A stretch of 64,000 nucleotides of DNA, taken from Bilabrum cf. latius. Lineage: Eukaryota > Bigyra: Bicosoecida > Bigyra > Bicosoecida. Made by a program: the position numbers and the translations under genes. Below the pieces are notes generated by a model that saw only the letters and a list, made by a program, of their open reading frames with translations, searched no databases and was not told the DNA's origin. Of the stretch, positions 12,701 to 24,060 are shown piece by piece. Position 1 is the stretch's first letter. Every line of letters starts with the position of its first letter. Location: contig OZ237759.1 in assembly GCA_965178125.1 (NCBI GenBank), positions 372,001-436,000 on the forward strand, read 5' to 3'.

Positions 12701-14444
12701 TCGAGTACTTTGTGCTCTGGTCGGGAGGGGTAGGCAAAGGTGACGTCCTTGAAGCTGAGCGCGCCCCTGACCCTGTCCAGGCCCACCTTGTTCCCCGCTT
12801 CCGAGTCCGTGTTAATCTCTGGGCACCGCTCCATGAGCTCGATCACCATGCCCACCTTGGTCCTTGCAGTCGAAAACCCGGCGATGTTTGGTGCGATCTG
12901 CGCCAAGCTAAAGACGCCTATAATGACCGAGAAGAGCACCCTGGTGGCTGTCCCGCCCGAAGTGCACTCGGTGGGCGGCAGCGGCTGCCTACACGCCTCG
13001 CTGTTCTACCGGTCCTGCACGACAAGCCAGCCCCCGAACCAGTACGTCACCCCGAACGTCACGCAGAACATGCAAAAGAACGTTCCCTGACCCATGCCGA
13101 AGTACATCTATTTCTTAATGCCGGCATCTTCGGCCCCTTGCAGCTGGTTGCTGTACCTCTGCAGCTCTGTCTTCTCCCTGCCGAAGGCAGCAACGGTGCG
13201 GATTGCGGAGATGGCCTGCGTGGCGACCTGTCCCGCCCGTGCGTACGCCGCTGACGCCTCTTGCTCCAGGCCGCCCCTCGACCACTCCACCAGGCTGCCG
13301 CCGAGAATGGCCACGGGAAGGGTGCCGAAGACCAGGAGCGCCATCTTCCAATTAAAATAGAAGCCTGCTGCAATCCCTATGAAGAACGAGGTCCCGTTGT
13401 GGATGCCCTGGCCCAGCTTGGAGCCGATGCCGTTGCGGATCTGTATGGTGTCCTCTGCCATGGTGCCAGCGACTGCTTCCGCGGGATGCGTGTCGTAGTA
13501 CTCTGCCGGCTGGCGGAGTAGGGCTCTCAAGTAGTCCTCCCGGATACGCATGGTCTGGTTGTTCGCGGCAATCATGAACAGAGTGGTCTCTGCGTACGAC
13601 GCGACGAAAGTGGCCGCGCACACGATACCGAACAGGCTCGATAGGAAGCCAACATCCTCCAAGAGTTCGTCCTGCAATGAAAGAACTGATAACAAATGGA
13701 CCGTTTGTATTTGGCGTGACGGGTTCGTGCGGTCTTCTTCGCCGTCACGTTGCTGAGTTGCTCTTTCGATGACCCGCGATGAGCTATAAATTCTCGTCGG
13801 CAGCTTTAGCAACACAAAGCAGAGAAAAGGCCAGCTATTGTTCCACATCATTACATCAATGATCTTAAGTGTTGCGCCTTACCTGATTTCCAGCGATTTG
13901 GTCGATCATGGAGCCTGCGCCGATGGTGTCAAAGAATGGCGGCAATCGAGTGCGCAAGATAGGTGTGTGAATTTTGACCACCGATTTCTGGAGGTTAGTT
14001 GATTAAACTGTCAAATGGATTGAGAATGTCCTGCTCGTGAGTGGTAGCGATCGTGCGGTCTTGTCGAATGACATCGCCAGCAGCTGCGGGGGCATCGTGG
14101 GCCTGGCAGCTCGCCACAACCGCGGCCATGTCTCACCGAGCAGTACAGCCATCCCTGGAAGCGCAGCGCCATTGACCTGCATATAGTAGGGTATAGGTAA
14201 TAAATACACTGCTATGATGCGGACCAACCATCCGCTTGGGCCTTGTAGGGGCCAGTTGGACCCGCAGCCTGCGCATAGCCGCAGCTAAACCCGCAGCCTG
14301 CAAAGCCGCTCGAGGCCGTCTCACCAGAGCGAGTACGAAGCCGATTGACATGAGGACAGCATCAAGCGAGTCTGCCCATTGGAAGAGTTCGCAGACAGTA
14401 GCGCCTCTTGACTTGGCTATTCCTCCAGTTTCTTTCTCTGGCAT
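9733..14444 (-). CDS. Full-size ABCB-type ABC transporter
   Basis: This is a TMD-NBD-TMD-NBD protein of about 1400 aa in the P-glycoprotein/ABCB layout. Exon 1 (14444-14325) encodes a start ending in SLDAVLMSIGFVLAL. Exon 2 (14176-14137) continues with VNGAALPGMAVLL, the conserved first TM segment. Two short exons (about 14083-14009 and 13914-13883) are tentative. The last exon is 13671-9733. NBD1 has GGSGSGKST, VSGGQKQRIAIAR and a Walker B of VFLDDESTSALD. NBD2 has GPSGSGKST, VSGGQKQRICIAR and LLIFDEATSALD, plus an acidic ~45-residue insert after its Q-loop. TAG codons lie at 13108-13110 and 13006-13008; the stop is TGA. Likely a membrane exporter of unknown substrate. Confidence 0.85.
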
Positions 14445-14965
14445 TCTGAATGTCTGAGTGTGAAGTGAGGCTGTCGCCAACACCGCACAGCGAACTTTTG
14501 GGATTCGGAGTAATGAACGTTCGTCAAGCTGCAACAGACACGTCAATTGGCTTTAATGGCAAACTATGCTGCGTGGATGGAGACAATTGAATTTTAAACG
14601 ATTGTCATGGAATACATGTGTTTGTATGCGCAAGCTATCGGGCCAAGTACCGTCCGGTCCTTTTGATAATGGTGGGATATTGGGTGATGCTTGTCTGTCA
14701 TTTGTCAGTCAGCGAAGAATGTTACGATTATCCGGTGCCCCTCGCAACGTTCGCAGAGAAACGAATATAGAATAGAGACTAGTCATTCAATCATGCAAAC
14801 AGGAAGCCACAAAGTCGAGCTCGTGTCATCCGGTAGCATATTGCTTCAATGCTCGTCGACAGAGTAGCCGTAAGATGAAGTCAAGACCGCCTCAAATGAT
14901 ATGGTGGTCAAGCAGTGCATATTATGAAGCAACTTAACTGGCATGCGAATCGCCTTGTCTCACAG
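14445..14965. other. Intergenic plus unresolved 5' exons of the NDUFAF5-like gene
   Basis: This stretch contains the ABC transporter 5' flank and should contain the first exon(s) of the methyltransferase-like gene on the plus strand. I could not fix them. An open stretch near 14,810-14,900 with a GTAAG string is the best candidate but shows no clear family match. Confidence 0.3.
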
Positions 14966-16525
14966 GATGCGTCTCGTACCTTTCCAGTGGCAGCGGAGCT
15001 CACAGCTCATGCCGGTGACTGTACAAGGCTCCTGCTGCCAGCAGCATTCCAGCCTGGTGTTACAATGAAGACAGTATGCGCAGAAAGTACGTTGGCTAGT
15101 GCGTCGGATGAGCTCGTGGAGCAGCCGGATGGCCGCTGGCCGGGGTCGCCGTTTGGGATCCAGCGCTTGTTCGTGTGCGACCCTTCGGCAAGGGCCCTGC
15201 AGACCCACAGGCAGGAAATGTTCGCCGCTGCCGGCAGTGACCCCTAGCAAGCAATCGCTTCCGTCCTGTCGGAGGGTATCGGCGTCGCTGAGATCTCCAG
15301 GGGCAGTGACCCGGTGGCCCAAGTGGTGCACATGCAGGCAGACGAGACAGCCGGATACCTCCCTTTTGGAGACAGCTCTCTCGATCTACTAGTCTCAACC
15401 GGTGGCCTGCACTGGTGCAACGACCTGGAGAAAGCGCTCAAGGAGTGCATGCGGGTCCTGAAACCGGACGGGCTCTTCCTAGCGGCGCTGCCTGGAGGGC
15501 ACACCCTCCCTGAGCTCAGGTCCTCCATCGAGCTGGCGGAGCAGGAGCGGAGGGGGGGAGCATCGCCGAGGGTGGCGCCCTCAAGAGACCCCGATGCGGT
15601 CACCAGAAGCCTGCAGGCGGTCGGGTTCGGGCTTCCGGCAGCTGACACCGAGTTCCTGCAGCTGGACAGCGAGCCCTCAGAGGGCGGACCTGTAGATGCC
15701 ATGGAGCTGCTGGGTGAGATGGGGGAGGGGCCCGCGCTGAGAGGCAGGGAACAAGGGGGCCTCGGCGGGATGGACGTGATCCTGGCTGCAGCGGCGGTGC
15801 AAACTGCAATGCATGGAGGCGGTGCGGCGGCTGCTGCCCTGCAGGCGTGGGAGGAGGAAGGCAGGAGCTTTGGGGTGAGCTAGGCGGCTCTGCAGGTGGA
15901 CGGTGCTAGGTCTGGCGCAGATGAGGGAGCCAGCTCTGATGTTGTTGATGAGGATTATGATTCCCAGGAGGCAGCGGTGCCTCGACCGGGTGCATCAGAT
16001 CCGATCCCGGAGGGGGCAAGTGAGGAAGAGAAGCAATTCATGGCCAGGATGCAGGATTGGGCGGCGCACGGCCCGCCCGACGCCGAAGAGCGACTGTACC
16101 GGCGTCCCGATGACCAGGCCAGGGCTGGGGCACCTGCTCGGGCGCTGAGGCGAGCCTCTGAGGGGGATGAGGTGGGGGACTGGATGGCCCGGCGGATCGT
16201 GGAGGGCGGTGTGACGACTACGATGCAGATCATCTTCGCTCTGGGATGGAAGCCTGCACCCACCCAGCAGGCCCCGTTGCCTAGGGGCTCCAGGCCGCGG
16301 GGGTTCGCGCAGCGGGGCGGCGAAGATGAGGAGGAAGACGATGGACAGGAGGGTGGGGGCCAGGGCGATGAGTGGGGCGGGCTGGATGCGGTGCTGGCAG
16401 AGTACGAGGACTCTGTGGCAGAGGTGGAGGCTGAGAAAAGCGGGAGTCGAGGCGGTGGCAAGGGGGCTGGTAGTGGCGGTGATGGTCGTGGCACTACAGG
16501 CGGTAAGGGTGATGGCCAGCCATGA
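14966..16525 (+). CDS. NDUFAF5: NDUFAF5-like complex I assembly protein, 5' end unresolved
   Basis: A CACAG acceptor at 14,961-14,965 opens an exon running in one frame to TGA at 16,525. The fold is the SAM-methyltransferase type of NDUFAF5: FPVAAELTAHAG replaces the usual motif I region, LPFGDSSLDLLVSTGGLHW is the post-motif block, and RVLKPDGLFLAALPGG and TLPELRSSIELAEQERRGG match the family closely. The conserved C-terminal TMQIIFALGWKP appears only after a ~150-residue acidic insert. Two TAG codons (15,245-15,247 and 15,881-15,883) are in frame. NDUFAF5 hydroxylates an arginine of NDUFS7 in the mitochondrial matrix; a targeting peptide would lie in the missing exon. Confidence 0.75.
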
Positions 16526-16593
16526 GGTAGTGCAACTGCAGGCATATCACGAGAATTCACACATGGGATGATATTATCCTCCCCATTATAGCG

Positions 16594-18642
16594 TCACACC
16601 ATCCCGAGCAACCCTGCATGGGCTCCAGCTGCCCCTGAAACAACATCAGAATCATGCGCCACTCTATGAGACACCGACGGACTCATCCACACCGACACGC
16701 CAGCCACTGCGATGCCCACCAGAAACGCCGCGTCGAAGGCTGCGTGAAACCATCCGAACCGCAGCGGGCCAAGCATCGCCTCCAGCTCTCGCCTGTGCCA
16801 GGCGGGCACCTGCATACGGAGCAGCACCAGCTGTCCCAGCGTGAACGGGATCATGGCAAGCGCCAGCCACATCGCGCTCATCCCCAGTGTCCCCGCTGCC
16901 ATTCTCCTCCTGGCACTCGCCTCCGTCAGTCGATCCAGCGCCTGCTCGGGGCTGCCCTCCAGCAGCTTGGGCAGGCTGGGGCCTGGCTGCTTGGACGATC
17001 TCTTGCCGCGGCTGCCAGCGGGGCCAACTGCGGCTCTGCCACCGCTACCACCGGCGGTGGGTGAAATAGTGATAGTCGACCCGACCCCAAGAGCAGCAGC
17101 CAGCTTGCGACCGTTGGTGACAAGTCCCCTGAGTCCCACCGCTACTAGCGTAGCCACCACGCACAACGAAGCAGTCTCGAGGGCCCAGCCGAGGAGGCTG
17201 CCGCCACCACCTGGCCCAGACCCAGCCTCACCAACCTCAATTGTACTGCCCCTGTACTCTTCGAATACGCCTGCCGACTGTACCAGTCCTACCGCGCGCA
17301 TCGTCCGAGTTGCCAATAGCGCCGCAGTGGTCAGCGGGTCGCGCTCAGGCCGTCTTCCCGTGGCCAGGTTGAATGCAGCGAGGCAAGCCCTCGCGGCACC
17401 GACCAGAGCCAGACCCATCCCCGCGGTGCTCTTGGTCCACCCGAGCCAGCTGCCGCTCCGCATCTCGATCGCGCGATCTAGCTGCTCATCCCATCCGGCC
17501 AGATCGATGATGGCTGCCTCGAGTCCTGCCCGCGTCCCGATGGAGCTCACGTCGGCCAGCTCCACCGAGGCCATGCCAGTGGAAACTGAGGCGGACATTC
17601 GGCTGGGACTGGCCTTCTCCGACGATGTCACGAGCTACAGTTCTGCACACGATGCCATGAGTCTAGTGGTTTGGCGCAGCTGCATAAGCTGTCCGGCCGT
17701 AGGGTGCTGCTGCATGTCTTCACCTTGGTGAGATGAAGGCCACTCCTGCTAATAGGCCCAGATCGAGGCATGCCTGAAACCTGCACTGGCACCACTTCGC
17801 TGGTGGTCGGATGTTTCGCCCTAGCCGCGATTGCGATTCCCATTTCGGTGCCTTGCATGTGTTCGCGGTTCTGTATTTACGGCAAATGCTGGCTCTGTGT
17901 GCTGCATGCGGTGTGCTGCATTGTTGGAGATGTGCCCAGGCTTGGCCGGCTTATCGCCGCGGAGAGCCGAGGATCTGGACACTTCCTCAGGGAGTAGGGC
18001 CAGTACTTGACGAATGGCATGCTACGCTCCTGATGCGGTGGTCAGTGGTGAAGGCTGCCAGCGGTGCACCCACTGTGTTGGAGTGAGCACAGCGCCAAGG
18101 CCAGAGAGGAAACCGCCCAAAATGGCACCGAGCGAGCCGACTCTGCCGACTACATTTATGAATTGGTTCTAACCCTATCGTTTCTCGTGGTCGTGCTGGG
18201 CGGGATGCCGACAATCCGGACCGTCTACGTTGCAGCTCCATGGAAGCACAGCAGTCACTCCCAGCGTCACACAAGCAATAGCAGTACTCACACAGAGCCA
18301 CAAAGCGAGTTGCGCACCTACTGAGCGGTCTGGCGAGCCCAAGCCTAGAGCAGCTGGCACGGCAGCTATGAAACACACTAGCAAGATCGCTGCATCGGCT
18401 TGCCACATCCATAGTCTGCTCGCTACATCACCGAGCCCCGCGAGCATTGCCGGAATAAGAAGGAGTGAATGGCCACAAATGACTAAGGTAAAAACGAATA
18501 CGCACATTCTTCCAGCAAGCGGCCACGTTGCGAAACGCACAAATGGCAACAGTCTTGTAGTTGGCAGACGTTCCAGCCACACAAAGGCAACAATCGCCGG
18601 AGGTCCCAATAGCAAGGGCAGCATCCATAAAACTATCTCCAT
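16594..18642 (-). CDS. GPHR: Golgi pH regulator (GPHR/GPR89) family membrane protein
   Basis: The start ATG (18,642) opens a polytopic N-terminus. Then comes VGRVGSLGAILGGFLSGLGA, matching the family block ending in LLSGFGAVNCP. The last exon (17,679-16,594, TGA) carries QLVLLRMQVPAWHRRELEA and PLRFGWFHAAFDAAFLV, which align with the human segment around LLIRMSMPLEYRTIITEVLG. GPHR proteins are Golgi anion channels or ABA-related GTG proteins. TAGs are in frame at 18,175-18,177, 18,169-18,171 and 17,635-17,637. Exon borders between ~17,680 and ~18,050 are unresolved; the best splice pair there leaves a 44-nt intron. An Ala/Gly-rich loop is present in the C-terminal half. Confidence 0.75.
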
Positions 18643-19026
18643 CGCGCATTCACGGCATATCCAGCAGCGATGGCAGAAATGGTCAGGAAATCGGTGCCAT
18701 CATGATGTGACGATTGATTCTTCGCATGCTGCTTCAAGCTGCAGCTTGCTAGCAGCTACGTGTGACACGCATTATAGATATGGTCTGCGCAACACTGCAA
18801 TGCACTCCTCTCCGTCCGCCCGTACTCTCCCCGTTATGTCTCCGTTGCTCCCGTGTCCCCCCACTGAGGTGCCGAGAAGGGGGGGAGGCGGTGAGAGAGC
18901 AACGTGTTCGGATGCACGGGCGGGGGAGACATTCGGAGGGATCTGCTGAAGGAAGCCAACCAAAGTGGCACATGTCTCTGCGTTCGCCCTATTTCCGCGA
19001 GTGGCTTCGATCCAACCCCTCAAAAA
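18643..19026. other. Intergenic
   Basis: I see no gene here. It separates the 3' end of the COPI-associated-like gene from the 5' end of the GPHR-like gene, both on the minus strand, so it should hold the GPHR promoter. Confidence 0.4.
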
Positions 19027-19927
19027 TCAAGCGAACGGGTTCTGTTCACTCACCCCGCCCTCCTCCACGTCCCCCGTGTCCGCCTGATCCGGCGTGCCGT
19101 TCAGGGGATTCGTCGTGGCGCTCGCGCCTGCCTCATCGCCCCCGTACTCGCTGCCAGGCGCCCCGCTGGATATGTCAGCTGACCCCTGGGTATTGCCAGA
19201 GGCGAAGGTCGCCCGCGCGATGGCGTCCCCCTTGTTGGCCTGCTCCTTGTCCAGCAGGTACCGGGGCCCGAACACCGACAGCATGATCTGAGCGAAGCAA
19301 ATTCCAAAGAGCAAGCCCCCGGTCACCTGGCACAGAGTGGACGTGTCGATCGCGATCAGGAAGCTCCCGACGAACGCGTAAAAGAACGCCCGCCCGACGT
19401 ACGAGTGCATGAACCCGAACGGTCGGAGCACGGAATTCTGCGGATCCACGTATAATTGCAAAACAAGGAGACTTGAATTGCTGCAGCGCAGCAGTTAGGC
19501 TTCATGAACGCGAACCGGTTCAGATTTCAAGTAGAATCTGAGATCCCTCACGTTGATATCTTTTAACCTAATTTCACCCAGGATTGTTAGAAGTCCCATC
19601 AAAAACAAATACAGCAACGTCACTCCAGAATAAAACTGCGGCGGTAGATCCAAGCAAAAGGTCGATTCGTTGCTCAAGCCATCCATTTGACCGAACAAGG
19701 CGCGCATTGCAGCTTATGTAGGCATTAAATCTCACATCACTCTAGGACGGTAACTAATCCCGTTTCACTTCTTCATCCTAGGCTCGCCGGTGCAGCTAAT
19801 CAAATCCAAAGCCCGCCAAGACACACATGCCGGCTCCAACGATTCCACTGATCACCTAAATTCCAATGTCGAGATAAATGCATGCAGGGCTAGCCGCAGC
19901 ACCCGCGGGAGCAGCCTTAGAGCTCAT
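19027..19927 (-). CDS. COPI-associated-like small Golgi membrane protein
   Basis: Three exons fit in phase: 19,927-19,769, 19,635-19,516 and 19,437-19,027, with introns of 133 and 78 nt, giving about 229 aa. Four hydrophobic segments are visible: VISGIVGAGMCVLAGFGF, SGVTLLYLFLMGLLTIL, AFFYAFVGSFLIAI and the GGLLFGICFAQIML stretch. The RPFGFMHSYVGRAFFYAF block is typical of the COPI-associated (TVP15-type) family. The tail is hydrophilic and ends NPFA before TGA. Exon 1 contains three TAG codons (19,856-19,858, 19,796-19,798 and 19,778-19,780). The donor of intron 2 (GTTCGC) is non-consensus, so that border is the weakest. A Golgi vesicle role is inferred from the family. Confidence 0.7.
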
Positions 19928-20277
19928 TCCAACCAAGGCCTCTCTGCGATGGAAGCTAGGTAAGCTATGCACTGATTCAATATTGGAGATTCGCGACGAC
20001 GGAGTCCGCAGAGATGTGAGAGGCAAGCCGAACCCCGTCGAAAGTATAGGGGCCAATGAAGCAGATCGGAATGTTACGACTCTCACTAGCGAAGGGATGG
20101 ATTTAGGGGTTGCTAGATCTGTTCGGACGCGTCGAATCCGCACCGCACCGCCGGCCGCCGGCAACTCTCAAATGACACGCTACCGTTGCTCTAAATCAAA
20201 CCCATAAAGACCTGTGGAAATGACTATAGATTGAATGAATGTGTGAGCAGACTGGTAGAGGATATAATCTTGGCTAA
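19928..20277. promoter_or_regulatory. Divergent intergenic region
   Basis: This 350-bp AT-richer stretch lies between the COPI-associated-like ATG (minus) and the TTC1-like ATG (plus). It is the only place for both promoters. No specific motif was recognised. Confidence 0.4.
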
Positions 20278-21876
20278 ATGGAGCACCAATCGCCGCAGAT
20301 TAGGCTCGAATCAGACCCTTTGGTGAACGGAAGTCCGATTGGATCACTCATGCCAACTGCAAGTGGGGGTGATATCGGCACTGAAGATGAGTTTGAGGAT
20401 TTTTCTGAGGATGAAGGCAAGCATGATGGTAGTGCAACAAAACAGCTGGCCACTAATGGAGGCAGTGGAGGCGAAGGGTAGGTACGCTCTACATCTGAAG
20501 AGACGCGTGGCCCTGCCAGCAAATCCGCAGCGTTGGCCGAATCTGGTGGCAACAGTGTAGGCGATGGTGCGCAAGCACATCAAGGCAAACCAGCAGGCGC
20601 GATGCCGGTGCATTGGCGCCCATCGTGGCAGCGAGTGGAAGCGCACTTGTCCCTGGCCAAGCAGAAGAAACAGGATGGCAACGAAGCGTACAAGAACAAC
20701 CGGGTCGACGAGGCCATACTTCATTACTCCTCCTCTGCATCGGCCGTCCACGCACTTGAAGGGGTATTAGCCGATTTAGAGAAGGCTGGTGTCGGCCATC
20801 TGCCGTCGAGACCGGATGAGGACACCGCCCTCGAATCCATCGAAGAGGGCAGGAGCTGGCGTTCTCCCGCTCGGTCCATGGACGAGACGCCATCTGCTGG
20901 TGCGTCTGCGCTCGGCCCCTCCCTTGCATCTCCTGTGGAGGAGGCCATCGCGAAGGAGATGAAAGCGACAGATGGGTCCTCGGCAGCCGCGGATGCGCCC
21001 ATCACAGCGGCGGCAAAGGCACAAGGAACACCCGATGCCGCAGAATCTGGTGCGGGGGCACTCGCGGCGGCATCAAAGACGAGTGCCGGGACCGGCGCCG
21101 CGCAAAAGCGTAGCGGAACCGGCGCCGCGCACGAGGGCCGCACCAGCGGCGAGTACCTTCAAGAGCTCCGCTCGATGGTGGCCAAGGTGTACGCCAACCG
21201 GGGCCAGGTGAAGATGAAGAAAAAAGAATGGGCCGAGGCCATAGCGGACTGCGACGAGGCACTGGACCGCGACCCCCGGTACTTGAAGGCGATGCTGCGG
21301 CGGGCCACGTGCCTGGAGCGGCTGGAGCAGTGGGAGGACGCAGTGGAGGACTGGCAGGACGTGCTGAAGACTGACCCGAGAAGTGCCGAGGGCCGCGCGG
21401 GGCTGGCTCGTTGCGAGTCCTAGAAGAAGAAGAAGGAAGAGGGCATGAAGGAGGAGATGGTGGGCAAGCTCAAGGACCTCGGGAACATGGTGCTGGGGAA
21501 CTTCGGGCTGTCCGTGGACAACTTCGAGCTCAAGTAGGACGAGAGCGGGGGGTACAGCGTGCAGTTCAACCAGAATCCGAATCCGAAGGGGGGCGGCGGC
21601 AAGGGAGGTGACGGGGGAGGGGGAGGTGGAGGTGGAGGGGCGGCCAGCGGCTCTGGTGCCAGAGGGGGAGCGGGTGCAGAGGCGAAGACCGGTGGTTCTA
21701 GCGCTGGAGCTGGAGCCGGTCCAGGAGGCAGTGGGTTCAGTTTCTAGTTCGACACCTCTAAGGGCAGTGGAGGTGGGGCACCCGGCGATGGCTCCAAGTC
21801 GGGGACATCGTACCCTTGTCCTCACGAAGAGTGGGAGGAAGAGGATGAGGACATTCTGGAGGATGATGATGTTTGA
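20278..21876 (+). CDS. TTC1: TTC1-like TPR co-chaperone
   Basis: This is a single reading frame of 532 aa. TPR motifs are at residues ~128-150 ([18 protein letters not shown]) and ~300-380 ([36 protein letters not shown]). The hallmark C-terminus follows: [20 protein letters not shown], then [21 protein letters not shown]. As I recall human TTC1, the aligned part reads FQIKQDSSTGSYSINFVQNP, so TAG sits on the Gln. An Ala-rich ~120-residue insert splits the first TPR from the second and carries two GGCGCCGCGC words. Four TAGs are in frame (20,479, 21,421, 21,535 and 21,745); the stop is TGA. A Gly-rich tail and an acidic terminus are extra to the family. TTC1 binds Hsp90/Hsp70 in animals. The TAG at 20,479 lies in a GGGTAGGT context and could alternatively be a splice donor. 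Confidence 0.85.
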
Positions 21877-22028
21877 TTGGATAGTGAACAGCTCGAGAAT
21901 GTAGGCTCAATCGTTGGGCTTGAGGGCTCGAATCGATTCAAACGCGAGCAGTTGCAGTTTGGGCGCTGCCCGGTTCCGGTTCCTGGGCACATCCTGGATC
22001 ATCAAGCGTTACTTTGGTGGCAGTCCTC

Positions 22029-22340
22029 GGATTGTTTCTGGTATTGAATTGCGTGCGCGTCAAAAGTTCCGTCCGGCAGGCGATGGTGCGCGGCGCCCTT
22101 CGAACCCCATCGCCTGCCGATAAAATCGTCCTGGCCGCGGGCCATCGCGGGGCGATGAGAGCGCAAGTTGTCGCCTCCCATCGCGGGGCGATGCCTTAGC
22201 CCTCATCGCCCGCCGATGGCCACCGATGGCCGCCGGCGGGCGTCGGCGGCCGATGAGGGCCGAGCCATCGCCCCGCGATGGGAGCCGGCGGCCATCGGTG
22301 GCCGTCGGCGGGCGATCAGGAGTATCCTCCCGAAAGTGCT
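22029..22340. repeat. Palindromic GCGATG foldback repeat block A
   Basis: A dense set of direct and inverted copies of a CCATCGC/GCGATGG word. CCATCGCGGGGCGATG occurs at 22,142-22,157 and 22,178-22,193; its exact reverse complement is at 22,266-22,281. A second inverted pair of 25 nt with one mismatch is 22,212-22,236 against 22,285-22,309. The block can fold into long hairpins and contains no supported gene. A related block lies at 25,595-25,835. It may be a MITE-like or recombination-derived element; no terminal target duplication was confirmed. Confidence 0.7.
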
Positions 22341-22609
22341 CTCGCACCGATCTAGATCCCTTCTTCCCTCCCGAAGTAACGTGCGATTTTGATATACCGG
22401 AGCAGACCGGGCCGACGGCGAGGGTTGCAGGCATCCGGTTTGCCAGAAAGCGTAAAGTATTTAGTCCGTGCGAGCGAAGCATTGGTGTCTGGGATGAACA
22501 AAATATGTCTGTGATGAACGCCCGCAAAAGCGCGCTTCATTGCAACGTCAACTCCGTGATGGCAGGGGGCCCGAGCTTGGCGCCCTACCTCGGTCGGGTT
22601 CTGTGTCCC

Positions 22610-23086
22610 TTAGTACATGGCTTCGTGCCTACCGCTGCCGTCACCGTCATCGTCGCTTTCTTCTGCGCCACTCATCGTGTCGTCGTCGGCCATCTCTTGC
22701 GCCTCGGCCTCCGCGGCCCCACCCGTTGCCGCCTCAGGCTGCGGCGCTGCGGGCAGCCCCTGGTCGGCGCGATCCAGAGCCAATAGGACATTATCAGCGT
22801 CCAGATATTGCTGGGTGGCTCGGTGTACCGCTGCCACCAGGCGGCTGTCGTGCTCGCTGCTGCTCGGTGGCAGCGCCATGCCCGAGCAGTCCTTGCCTTG
22901 CTCGTAGTCGAACGACATCATCTTTCCCAGCTGTGCCCTGCCGTCTACCAGAAGGCTGCCGGCCTCCATAGCGCTCCGAACCCGCTTGTGTCCGGCTCTC
23001 GCAGGCCCTGCGGCGGCCTCGAGCTCGTGGTGTTGCTGCTGGTCGCGCGGGGCGCCCGGCGCGCGCTGCCCCGTTCTCACCCACAT
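22610..23086 (-). CDS. Hypothetical acidic-tail protein
   Basis: A 158-codon frame opens with ATG (23,084-23,086) and ends in TAA (22,610-22,612). The middle has a helical stretch (RLVAAVHRATQQYLDADNVL) and the C-terminus is acidic (EESDDDGDGSG). No family was recognised. The ATG is followed by TGG and a GTGAGA string, so the ATG may instead belong to a microexon. If real, this would be the only gene here ending in TAA, which lowers confidence. Confidence 0.35.
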   Translation of the reverse strand: MWVRTGQRAPGAPRDQQQHHELEAAAGPARAGHKRVRSAMEAGSLLVDGRAQLGKMMSFDYEQGKDCSGMALPPSSSEHDSRLVAAVHRATQQYLDADNVLLALDRADQGLPAAPQPEAATGGAAEAEAQEMADDDTMSGAEESDDDGDGSGRHEAMY

Positions 23087-24060
23087 TTGCCCTCTTCCTT
23101 ACCGGCTATTCTTTGTCATCGGTTTTTATGCAAGTGCCGGCACCAGGCGAGCCGGGAGGCGGCCCAGTCAGAAGAGTTGAGGTGGCATGCTGGACTGCTC
23201 TCCTGTCAGGCTAGTTGCCCCCTCCACGCCGGAGTCCACGGTCCACCTGTCAGGCTTGCCGTTCGGCGAACTTGTGTACAGCAAGCACAAAGCCTGATAC
23301 GAATGTAGAACATGAGCAGCATGCATGCTATAAGCAATTATGGGGGGAGGGGAGGCAAATTCATGCCTCCATGAAGTAACGTGTATGTTCGGGTGATCCG
23401 ATCCATTTTCCACTTCTGTATTTGGGTAGTCGCCACAATTGAATCGACAAAGCAACCGAGATCAAACCAATGCTACCAATGCTCGCCTTTCTTAGTAGTT
23501 GTAACTACAAAGCACGCGCTTTCGGGTCTTGGTGCTATATTTCAAGACGCAGGACGGAGGTTAAGACCATGCAATCGACAGTCCCGGTGCAGCCCAAGAA
23601 TGCCACAATCCGTGAGCAAATTCGGTCGTACCTGGTACACTTCGGTTCCATTAAGATCGATAATACAATGAAAATGAAAATGGTATTGTATTTACGTCGT
23701 GTCATTACTGTGCAGGGAAGTTATGCTTGAGTGAGCACGATGCAAACTGCAACTGTGATACGTTCTGCCTTGTGCAGAACATGTGAGTGCAGTTCCGACA
23801 TGATATTATTGTCTTTTAAGCTTGCAGTCTTGTTTCTGTTGGAAGGCGCAGTCATATCACAGCCGGTAAACTACAAAGAGACCTGCTGCGGCGGCTGGAA
23901 CGAGCAGAGCAGCGGCAGAGCGTCAGTGCACGCACCCAATCGTGAAGCGGCACCATCTACAGCAAAGTCGATAAGTACAATTTGCATGTTCCGGAAGCCG
24001 CGAGCAAGGCAACGGCTGCACAGCGGCGGCTATCAGATGTCCGACATGCGACACATCACT
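23087..24060. other. No supported gene
   Basis: Lower-GC DNA without recognisable coding, RNA or mobile features. Open frames here are short and lack family matches. It leads into the tandem arrays. Confidence 0.4.

Noticed and set aside
13984-14227. Continuous reading of ABC transporter exon 2 through a TAA into downstream sequence, as evidence that TAA is sense
   Set aside because: Splice sites that restore ABC-like sequence exist in this stretch, so the TAA is more likely intronic; the exon borders remain tentative.
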